From assembly GCA_029210625.1 (NCBI GenBank), contig JARGFU010000010.1:124001-188000 (forward strand): DNA of 64,000 nucleotides. The letters run 5' to 3'. The notes under the pieces were generated by a model that saw only the letters and a list, made by a program, of their open reading frames with translations, was not told the origin of the DNA and ran no database searches. Position 1 is the stretch's first letter; each line of letters opens with the position of its first letter. Positions 57,482-64,000 of the stretch are shown one piece after another. A program made the translations under genes and the position numbers. This DNA is from Deltaproteobacteria bacterium (lineage in GTDB: Bacteria; Myxococcota; Myxococcia; SLRQ01).

Positions 57482-59542
57482 CTACTCGGTGGCCTCGTCC
57501 GGGTGCGTCCACTTCGTCAGGAGCGGGGCGATCGCGAAGCAGATCACCGCGGAGACCAGGGCGGTCAGCCCGATGGTCCCGAAGACGTCGCCGTAGAGGT
57601 GGACGGTCTCGGCGGGGGCCGGGATGAACTGCAGCCCGCCCTCACCGTGACCGACGCCGGTCTGGGAGGCGATGAGCGAGGCGAGGTCGTTGGAGAAGGC
57701 CGTGGCCAGGAACCAGGCGCCCATCACCGTCGAGACCAGGCGGGCCGGCGAGAGCTTGGTGACCATCGAGAGGCCCACCGGCGAGAGGCAGAGCTCGCCG
57801 GTCGTGTGGAGCAGGTAGCCCAGGAGGAGCCAGCTCATCCCGACCATGCCCAGGGCGTCGCTCTGCTGCGCGCCCCACCAGAGCACGCCGAAGCCCATGG
57901 CCAGCTGCAGGAGGCCGAGGGCGAACTTGAAAGGGGTCGAGGGCTCCCAGCCCCGCCGGCCCAGGAAGGTCCAGAGGGCCGAGAAGACCAGCCCGAAGAT
58001 CAGGATGAAGACCGGGTTGGCCGCCTGGAACTCGGAGGCCGGGATCTCGCTGCGGGAGAGGCCCATGCCCACGTTGGACTCGTCGATCTTCCACTCGACG
58101 AAGCGATCGGCCTCGGTGGCGCCCTCGGCGCTCGCGGCGGTGCGCAGGTAGGTCAGGCCGGTCATGGTGAGGGTGCCGGCGGCCCGCACCCGGGCGGTCA
58201 GCTCCTCGATCTCGGCGGGGGTCGCCTTGCCCCGGGCCTCCTCCTGCTTGCGGACCTCGGCGACGATGCGGTCGAGCATCCCCGGGTCGGCGTTCTTCCG
58301 GCCGAGCTGCTCCTGGGAGAGGAGGAAGGCGTCGCCGTCCGCCTCGTCGCGCAGCAGGTCCACCCGCAGCTTCAGGGTCTCGCCCACCTGTCCGGCGGCG
58401 ACCCCCTGGCCCTCGAAGACCCGGTCGACGTTCCGGTCGGTGAAGTTGTTCACCGAGGAGCCGGCCTGCTCGAAGAAGGCCCAGAAGAGCATGGAGAAGA
58501 ACATCAGGATGAGCACCACGAACATCCGCTGGCGCTCGACCTTCGCCGAGCGGATGGCGCCGACGAGGAGGTAGACGATCGCCACGCCGCCCAGGAGGAC
58601 GAGGACGATCCGGTGGATGGGGATGGCGGTCTCGCCGACGTGCAGCTGGGCCTCGGTCACGGTGGCCAGCTTCACGATCAGGCCGAGGACGGGGACCAGG
58701 GCGAAGGTGCCCACGTAGACCCAGAGGCCCAGGGGGAGCCCGCCGACCTTCTTCTTCAGCTTCTCGGGGTCCGGCGGGCCGCCGGCCTCCGGCGAGAGGC
58801 CGCCGCGATCGAGGGCCATGAAGGCCGAGCCGCCGGCGATCAGCAGGGCCAGGGCGATGAGGATCCGCACGCCCAGCTGCAGCCAGCTGTCCTGCAGGAA
58901 GGGCAGGGAGAGGGCGACGGCCAGGGCGCCGGCGCTGATGGTGATCTGGGAGAAGCGGCCGGGGATGGCGAAGACCGCCAGGCCCACGAGCATGCCGATG
59001 GTGGCCAGGCCGAAGCCGTAGTGCCAGCCGTAGGTCTCGCCGATGTAGCCGCAGAGGATCGGCGACATGGCGGCACCCAGGTTGATGCCCATGTAGAAGA
59101 TGGTGAAGCCCGCGTCCCGCTGGCCGGAGCCGGCCGGGTAGAGCGAGCCCACGATGGTGGAGATGTTCGGCTTGAAGAAGCCGTTGCCGCAGATCAGCAG
59201 GGCCAGGGCGCCGTAGAAGGCCCAGTCGAACTCCACGGACATCAGGAGGTGACCGGCGGCCATGAGGATGCCGCCGAGGATCACGCCCCGGCGGGGGCCC
59301 AGCAGCCGGTCGGCGAGCATCCCGCCGATGTAGGGGGCGGCGTAGACCAGCGCGCCGTAGGCGCCGTAGATGGCGTAGGCCGACTGGTCGTCGAGGCCCA
59401 GGAAGCCCTTGATGATGTAGAAGATCAGCAGGGCGCGCATGCCGTAGTAGGAGAAGCGCTCCCACATCTCGGCGAAGAACAGCGTGAAGAGGCCGGTCGG
59501 GTGGCCGTAGAGGGTCGGGCCTTCGATCTTCTTGTCTTCCAT
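57482..59542 (-). CDS. Proton-dependent oligopeptide transporter (POT/PTR2) with large insertion
   Basis: 686 aa; most bacterial POT proteins have 450-520. The ExxERFxYYG motif is present (EMWERFSYYGMRALL), as are FYMGINLGA and FFEQAGSSVNNF of the family. About 12-14 helices. Residues about 372-495 are a hydrophilic, charged insertion (KQEEARGKATPAEIEELTAR region) between the conserved DRNVDR and IPASEFQ segments, predicted to lie outside the membrane. It imports di- and tripeptides with protons. The gene stands alone, read from right to left, and is divergent from the secreted protein at 59692. Confidence 0.92.
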   Translation of the reverse strand: MEDKKIEGPTLYGHPTGLFTLFFAEMWERFSYYGMRALLIFYIIKGFLGLDDQSAYAIYGAYGALVYAAPYIGGMLADRLLGPRRGVILGGILMAAGHLLMSVEFDWAFYGALALLICGNGFFKPNISTIVGSLYPAGSGQRDAGFTIFYMGINLGAAMSPILCGYIGETYGWHYGFGLATIGMLVGLAVFAIPGRFSQITISAGALAVALSLPFLQDSWLQLGVRILIALALLIAGGSAFMALDRGGLSPEAGGPPDPEKLKKKVGGLPLGLWVYVGTFALVPVLGLIVKLATVTEAQLHVGETAIPIHRIVLVLLGGVAIVYLLVGAIRSAKVERQRMFVVLILMFFSMLFWAFFEQAGSSVNNFTDRNVDRVFEGQGVAAGQVGETLKLRVDLLRDEADGDAFLLSQEQLGRKNADPGMLDRIVAEVRKQEEARGKATPAEIEELTARVRAAGTLTMTGLTYLRTAASAEGATEADRFVEWKIDESNVGMGLSRSEIPASEFQAANPVFILIFGLVFSALWTFLGRRGWEPSTPFKFALGLLQLAMGFGVLWWGAQQSDALGMVGMSWLLLGYLLHTTGELCLSPVGLSMVTKLSPARLVSTVMGAWFLATAFSNDLASLIASQTGVGHGEGGLQFIPAPAETVHLYGDVFGTIGLTALVSAVICFAIAPLLTKWTHPDEATE

Positions 59543-59637
59543 GGGGTCCCCGCAGCAGTAAGGAGGCGTCTAGCTACCACCTGCTGGCCCGCGTGCGTAG
59601 GGGGGGCGCGCCGGCGGCGGACGAGCCCGGAAGGGGT

Positions 59638-59653
59638 CTGGTAGACTTACCAG
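59638..59653. promoter_or_regulatory. Inverted repeat, candidate operator
   Basis: CTGGTA-GACT-TACCAG, a perfect 6-bp inverted repeat in the 149-bp divergent region between the POT gene and the secreted protein gene, 38 bp before ATG 59692. TAGACT (59642-59647) within it resembles the local -10 boxes. Confidence 0.4.
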
Positions 59654-59691
59654 GTCATATCTTTCGGGCTTGACCGCTGGAGAACCAGACG

Positions 59692-60975
59692 ATGACCTTC
59701 CCTCGCTCCCTCGCTCCCTCGCTCCCTCGCTCCCGGCTAGCCGCTTCGCTGGTCCTGCTGGGGTGTCTCGCCCCTTTCTCGGCTAGCGCTCAGCCAGCCT
59801 GCGACCAGTTGCCACCGCTCTTGCCGCTGCTCGACGGGTATCCCACTCGGGTGCAGAACCCGGGCGGGTGGCAGTCTTCCTCGTCGGCGATCCACGCCAT
59901 CGACGGCGAGGTCGCCCGCGGGGTGTTCCTGGCGGTCGATGGCAACCAGGGCGAGATCGACTCGCTCACGGACGTCTCCGGTAGAACCACGAAGCTCGAG
60001 GAGGTGGTGGCGCCCCTCGCCCTGGAGCCGACCGCGCCGGACCTCCGGGGCGCGATCGCCGTGTTCGGCGGAAGGGACTCCAACAAGTCCGACATCTATC
60101 TCTACCCCTTCTCCCTCGGGACCCTGATCAACCTGACGGAGGAGGAGAACCCACTCCTCCCGGAGGACACGCTCCCCACGGTCGGCGGATTGGAGGGTGA
60201 TGAGGTCTTCTGGCAGCGGAACCAGGGGATCTGGCCGCCTGCCGGGGTGACCCAGGAGTGGGACCTCTGGCACAAGCCCTCCGGGTGCGGGCGCCTCTCC
60301 TGCTCGCGCGCCATCTTCGAGAGGAATGGGCGGAACGAGATCCGTCCGCGGGCCTCCCGGGACCACCTGGCCTACGAGGTCTTCTCCCCCGGGGCGCCTC
60401 TTTCCGGTCACGATGTCGCCGTCTGGGACGTCGAGCAGAGGACCGAGGTGTGGCAGTCGAATCACCCGCAGGAGGAACGGGCGCCCGACACCCACGCAGG
60501 TCGACTGGCTTTTCTGCGTCGTCGCCCCGACCTGACCAACAACCCCTACTGGGTCTGCCACGGTGCCCTCGGAGCCGTGCCACAGCCGGTCCTCAGCCCG
60601 GATTCGCCTCCCTACAACGAAGCCTGCGAAGAGATGCTCGGTGTGCGCGTCGGAGGGAGTGAAGGTCAGCTGCTGCTCTATCTCACGCAAGATTGCTGCA
60701 ACCTCGGAAACAGCACCCGCAACCTCGTCCTCTGGCTGGAGGATGTGTCCGCTGGGTGCGTCTGGGAGGTCGATGTCATCGCGAACAGCCAGTCGACCTT
60801 TGTGCCTCAAACGACCCTCGTTGGCCTCCCATCACTCTTCGACATCTCGGGGAACGCGATCATCTACTCGAAGGACCGCGACGACAGTGGCCAGGACGAG
60901 TGGTGGACCTACGTGGTGCGCTTCGATGAATCCCGTCTCCCGGAGACCTGTGGAAAGATCCGGGAGCTGCCTTGA
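59692..60975 (+). CDS. Secreted protein of unknown function, propeller-like
   Basis: 427 aa. Signal peptide 1-33 (cleaved near SASAQ); its DNA contains a fourfold 8-bp repeat. The mature part has beta-rich phrases such as GAIAVFGGRDSNKSDIYLY, GDEVFWQRNQG, RLAFLRRRPD and GNAIIYSKDRDDSGQDEWW, recurring every 45-60 residues, as in a WD40/TolB-like propeller. Cys pairs (CGRLSC, CC) suggest disulfides. No enzyme motif is seen. Stop overlaps the TTG start of the ASH-repeat/VWA lipoprotein (TTGA), so the two are made together and probably act together outside the cell. Confidence 0.75.
   Translation: MTFPRSLAPSLPRSRLAASLVLLGCLAPFSASAQPACDQLPPLLPLLDGYPTRVQNPGGWQSSSSAIHAIDGEVARGVFLAVDGNQGEIDSLTDVSGRTTKLEEVVAPLALEPTAPDLRGAIAVFGGRDSNKSDIYLYPFSLGTLINLTEEENPLLPEDTLPTVGGLEGDEVFWQRNQGIWPPAGVTQEWDLWHKPSGCGRLSCSRAIFERNGRNEIRPRASRDHLAYEVFSPGAPLSGHDVAVWDVEQRTEVWQSNHPQEERAPDTHAGRLAFLRRRPDLTNNPYWVCHGALGAVPQPVLSPDSPPYNEACEEMLGVRVGGSEGQLLLYLTQDCCNLGNSTRNLVLWLEDVSAGCVWEVDVIANSQSTFVPQTTLVGLPSLFDISGNAIIYSKDRDDSGQDEWWTYVVRFDESRLPETCGKIRELP
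59701..59732 (+). repeat. Tandem repeat CCTCGCTC x4 in a signal-peptide coding region
   Basis: Four exact copies of an 8-bp unit, directly after the first three codons of the gene. Eight is not a multiple of three, so loss or gain of one unit would shift the reading frame of the secreted protein. Confidence 0.85.
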
Positions 60976-63869
60976 GACCTCGGGCAACAGCCCTCGCGAT
61001 CCTGCTGCTCCTCACGGGATGCGACGGCCTGGGGCTCGGTGTCTCCGGCGAGGACCTCCTGGTCGAACCTGAAGCCCTGGACTTCGGGATGCAGGAGGTG
61101 GGGCGGGTCGTCGGTCGAGAGGTCTCGATCACGAACCTTTCTCGGTCCGCCGTCGAACTCTCGCTGCGGGTCGATCCGGGGACGGAGGGTGCCACCTTCG
61201 GGGTCGATCCCGAAGAGTTGCGCCTGGAGGCGGGCACCACCGGCACGGTTCTCGTCGAGTACCTGCCGGTGCTCGGAGCCTCGGAGGCCACGCTGGTGCT
61301 GGCTCACCGGGGGAAGACCCTCGAGAGCCTTCCGGTCAGTGGGAGCGGAGCCATTCCCACGCTGCGGATCGAACCAGAGGCGATCGACTTCGAGCTGGTG
61401 CTGATCGGCACCGCCGAGTCGATACCCTTCGCCGTGAGGAACGAGGGACCCATTCTCGCGAGGTTCACCCCGCGCGTCGTTCCGGCTGAAGGGGCCTTTG
61501 CCTTGGGATCGACGCCCGATGCCATCGAGCTGGCCGTCGGGGACGAGGTCGAGCTCGACCTACGCTTCGCTCCCTCGGTCGAGGGCGTGCAGGGAGGGTG
61601 GCTGGAGCTGGTTCCCTGCACGGGGTGCGAGGTGGTCCGCGCCGCGCTCGAGGGCGAGGGCATCCGCTCGGGCCTGGTGCTCTCCCCCTCCAGCCTCGAC
61701 TTCGGGGCCGTGACCCTCGGTGAGGCTCGCACACTCCCGCTCGAGCTCCGAAACCTCTCCAACGTGGAGCTCTCCTTCGACCTGGCTCCTGCCAGTGGGG
61801 GTCCCGATGCGCTGGCCTTCGAGATCGGGGAGGGGCCCTGGGTGATCTCGCCGCGGTCGAGCCACGAGATCCCCGTGACCTTCGCTCCTACCGAGGAGCG
61901 CGCCTACGCTGCCTTGCTCGGCTGGACCTCGACCGACCCTCGTTCTCGTAGTGGCAGCCTGCCGCTCCTCGGTTCCGGCGGAGGACCGGAGCCTCTCGTC
62001 CTGCCCACGCGGCTCGACTTCGGTGAGGCGGCCCTCGCGACGCGCCGCCAGGCCGAGCTCGTCGTCTCGAATACCGGCACCTCGGTGCTGCGACTGGAGT
62101 CGGCCGCCTTCTCCACCCCGGAGGCGTTCTCCCTGCTGACGCCGCTCCCCCTCGCGGTGGAACCGGGTGCGCTGGAGAGAGTCGAGGTGGCGTTCGAACC
62201 GGGTGTGCCGGGTGCTCACACCTCCACGCTCCAGCTCGAGACCAACGACATCGACACTCCCCGGCTGGAGATCCCCCTCACGGGGACCGGGATCGTGCTC
62301 CCGGCCTGCGAGGTGGAGGTCCACCCCCCGGCGCTCACCTTCGGGGTGAGCGCGGACGGGTGGCCGCTGCGGCGCCAGATCGTGGTGCGAAACGGGGGCT
62401 TGCTCGGCGACTGCCTGGTGGCCGACTGGCGGATCTCCGGCGCGGACGCCGGCACCTTCACGCTCGATGGACCGATCGGTGGCAGCGCGAGGCTCGCGCC
62501 GGGAGAGCGGCTGGTGTTCGGAGTGGAGGCCACGCTCCCCGAGGTCGGCAGCTTTTCCGCCCTCTGGACGGCCTACGTCTCACGCCCGGGGGAGGATCGA
62601 ATCAGCGTCCCCCTCACCGCGCATCGCGTGGATACCGAGCTCTTCGTGGCGCCCGCTCCACTCGACTTCGGCGCCGCGCGGCCGGGTTGCGTCCGGGCCG
62701 AGCGCAGCGTCTGCCTCCACGACGCGGGCAACCTGGGGGCCCGTGTACTGGACGCCGGCGTCTCGACCACGGGGCCCGCGGACGCCTTCTTCCTCAGCGC
62801 CCTGCCCCCCGAGCTGGGGACGCCTGCCGGATACACCTTGGGTGCAGGGGAATCCCTCTGCGTGGGGGTGTCCTATCTGCCGACCGTCCCCAGTGGGTCC
62901 GAATACGGGGCGCTTCGTTTCGAGGTGGAGGGCCAGCCCGGCCCCTTCGTGGTCGGTCTTCGTGGTCTGGCAACCTCCCTGACCGGATTGAGCGAGCGCT
63001 TCAGCCTCCCCGGGGCGGCTCCTGGTCCGAAGGCAACGCTCTTCGTGGTGGATGTGTCAGCCTCGATGTACGCGGAGGAGGGGAGCTTCGTCGCAGGTGC
63101 CCCGATCTACTTCGACCGGCTCTCGAACTCCAGTTCGAACTATGCCATTGCCGTGACCAATATGGAGACGATCCAGGAGGGCGGTCGGTTTCACCCGCTG
63201 GATGACGCTCGTCCAAGAGTCGTCACACCGGCGCTCGCCGATCCCCGGGGGGCGTTCCTCGCAACCGTCGCAGAGCTTGCGGCTACCAATCTCTTCAATA
63301 GCGAGCTCGGAATGGAGGCCACATTCCTCGCCTTCTCGACCGCGGCCCTGACCACCACCAACCAGGGCTTCCTCTCGCCGGAGGGACCACTTCACATCGT
63401 GTTCGTCTCGGACAACGACGACTGGTCTCCGCGAGACGACCTTCTCTACGCTCACTTCCTGGAAGCCCTCGTGGGGCGCGAGGTGTCCTCCCTTACGGTC
63501 TCGGCGGTCGTGACGCCGCCAGAGGGTTGCCCGCTGCCCTCCGACACGACCGAGCTCGTGGGTCACCGCTACATCGGTCTGGCCGGGCGCTTCGGGGGCA
63601 TCGTCCGCCCCGTCTGCTCGGAGGCCGACTGGAGCGAGACCATGACCGCGCTCGCCGACGTCTCCACCGGGAGCCGCTGGCACTTTCCACTCTCCGACCA
63701 GCCCGTTCCGGCTTCCATCGCCGTGTTCGTGGAGCAGCGCGGCGGTCAGCGGCTCCCGCTCACGGGGTGGATCCACGACCCGGCTCGCAATAGCGTGGAT
63801 TTTCCTGAGACTGGTCCTGCTCCGGAAGGCGAAGCGGTCGTCATCGAATACGAGCCGATCTGTCTCTGA
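60972..63869 (+). CDS. ASH-repeat/VWA lipoprotein
   Basis: 965 aa from TTG 60972, overlapping the previous stop by 4 bp. Lipoprotein signal (LLLLTGC). About six ASH/HYDIN-like (choice-of-anchor D) beta-sandwich units, each opening with a xxPxxLDFGxxxxG phrase (about residues 32, 135, 235, 335, 445 and 555). Then a von Willebrand A domain starting at about residue 688 (LFVVDVSASMYAEEG, with MIDAS D-x-S-x-S) and ending near 910, and a short C-terminal domain. The VWA could bind metal and a ligand at the cell surface. Codon usage seems slightly less G/C-biased than in the rest of the window. Confidence 0.85.
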   Translation: MRPRATALAILLLLTGCDGLGLGVSGEDLLVEPEALDFGMQEVGRVVGREVSITNLSRSAVELSLRVDPGTEGATFGVDPEELRLEAGTTGTVLVEYLPVLGASEATLVLAHRGKTLESLPVSGSGAIPTLRIEPEAIDFELVLIGTAESIPFAVRNEGPILARFTPRVVPAEGAFALGSTPDAIELAVGDEVELDLRFAPSVEGVQGGWLELVPCTGCEVVRAALEGEGIRSGLVLSPSSLDFGAVTLGEARTLPLELRNLSNVELSFDLAPASGGPDALAFEIGEGPWVISPRSSHEIPVTFAPTEERAYAALLGWTSTDPRSRSGSLPLLGSGGGPEPLVLPTRLDFGEAALATRRQAELVVSNTGTSVLRLESAAFSTPEAFSLLTPLPLAVEPGALERVEVAFEPGVPGAHTSTLQLETNDIDTPRLEIPLTGTGIVLPACEVEVHPPALTFGVSADGWPLRRQIVVRNGGLLGDCLVADWRISGADAGTFTLDGPIGGSARLAPGERLVFGVEATLPEVGSFSALWTAYVSRPGEDRISVPLTAHRVDTELFVAPAPLDFGAARPGCVRAERSVCLHDAGNLGARVLDAGVSTTGPADAFFLSALPPELGTPAGYTLGAGESLCVGVSYLPTVPSGSEYGALRFEVEGQPGPFVVGLRGLATSLTGLSERFSLPGAAPGPKATLFVVDVSASMYAEEGSFVAGAPIYFDRLSNSSSNYAIAVTNMETIQEGGRFHPLDDARPRVVTPALADPRGAFLATVAELAATNLFNSELGMEATFLAFSTAALTTTNQGFLSPEGPLHIVFVSDNDDWSPRDDLLYAHFLEALVGREVSSLTVSAVVTPPEGCPLPSDTTELVGHRYIGLAGRFGGIVRPVCSEADWSETMTALADVSTGSRWHFPLSDQPVPASIAVFVEQRGGQRLPLTGWIHDPARNSVDFPETGPAPEGEAVVIEYEPICL

Positions 63870-63908
63870 AACTCGAGAGCGGTCGGGCTGAAGAGGGATG
63901 ACTGACGC

Positions 63909-64000
63909 CTAGAAGACGTGGCCGAGATCGAGGTAGAAGCCGGTCGTGCCGTCGGTGGGGGAGACGCCGTAGTCGGCGCGCACCAGGAAGGTCTTGCCCC
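63909..64000 (-). CDS. C-terminus of an outer-membrane beta-barrel protein (partial)
   Basis: The frame enters from the right edge and ends at TAG (minus strand 63909-63911). The last 29 residues read as amphipathic strands (FLVRADYGVS, TGFYLDLGHVF), ending in Phe, the C-terminal beta-signal of proteins folded by the BAM complex. The pattern RADYGVSPT-x-GFYLDLGHVF resembles the last strands of Omp85/BamA-like or other surface-antigen barrels. The family cannot be fixed from this fragment. Confidence 0.65.
   Translation of the reverse strand, partial: GKTFLVRADYGVSPTDGTTGFYLDLGHVF

Overview
The window is very GC-rich, almost gapless bacterial chromosome that looks myxobacterial (Myxococcota/deltaproteobacterial type). 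The pointers are a MYXO-CTERM tail on a purple acid phosphatase-like protein, many lipoproteins with Asp/Gly-rich linkers, two giant Ig-repeat lipoproteins sharing a DNPFDP motif after the lipid-anchored Cys, and several GTG/TTG starts. This is inference from protein style; no rRNA or other phylogenetic marker is present. I see no tRNA, rRNA, CRISPR array, insertion sequence or phage gene, and no gene-free gap longer than 300 bp.

Layout. 0-18.8 kb: mostly envelope proteins: the end of a secreted Gly/Ser-rich protein, a pilus/secretin N-domain-like protein, a lipin-type (LNS2) HAD lipoprotein, a TPR lipoprotein, a hemerythrin-like protein, a membrane class III cyclase, giant Ig-repeat lipoprotein A, an ApbE flavin transferase, and a three-gene operon ending in two tandemly duplicated lipoproteins. 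18.8-24.5 kb: an overlapping three-gene unit of a dimethylglycine/sarcosine dehydrogenase-like flavoenzyme, a PAS histidine kinase and an NtrC-type sigma-54 activator. 24.6-37.0 kb: a 14-gene respiratory operon behind a near-consensus -24/-12 promoter. It encodes a GltD-like Fe-S flavoprotein, CcoS, Rieske protein, split b6-type cytochrome b, a seven-haem cytochrome c, CcoN, CcoO, small membrane proteins, CcoG, a SafE-type membrane protein and the CcoI copper ATPase. CcoP and CcoH are not recognisable. Two of its genes (49 and 42 codons) are very short.

37.0-44.2 kb: ZIP transporter, MOSC protein, thioredoxin-fold/TPR protein, MYXO-CTERM phosphatase, small DUF5684-like membrane protein, ECF sigma/FecR-type anti-sigma pair and an Smr protein. 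44.3-50.7 kb: giant Ig-repeat lipoprotein B. 50.7-59.5 kb: ferritin-like protein, two-gene ABC exporter, three alpha/beta hydrolases, a lidless Hsp70 and a POT peptide transporter with a large insertion. 59.7-63.9 kb: a secreted protein whose signal-peptide region carries an 8-bp tandem repeat, coupled to an ASH-repeat/VWA lipoprotein. The window ends in the C-terminus of an outer-membrane beta-barrel.

Working together: the kinase/activator genes abut the respiratory operon, whose promoter is sigma-54 type with a palindrome about 145 bp upstream of the predicted start site. The simplest reading is that this pair switches on a combined cytochrome bc/cbb3 chain, with the seven-haem cytochrome as the electron wire. 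Across the window many first genes have a TANNNT hexamer ending 6-10 nt before the start codon and no Shine-Dalgarno, suggesting leaderless transcripts, while coupled genes and both giants have strong Shine-Dalgarno sequences or overlapping start/stop codons.
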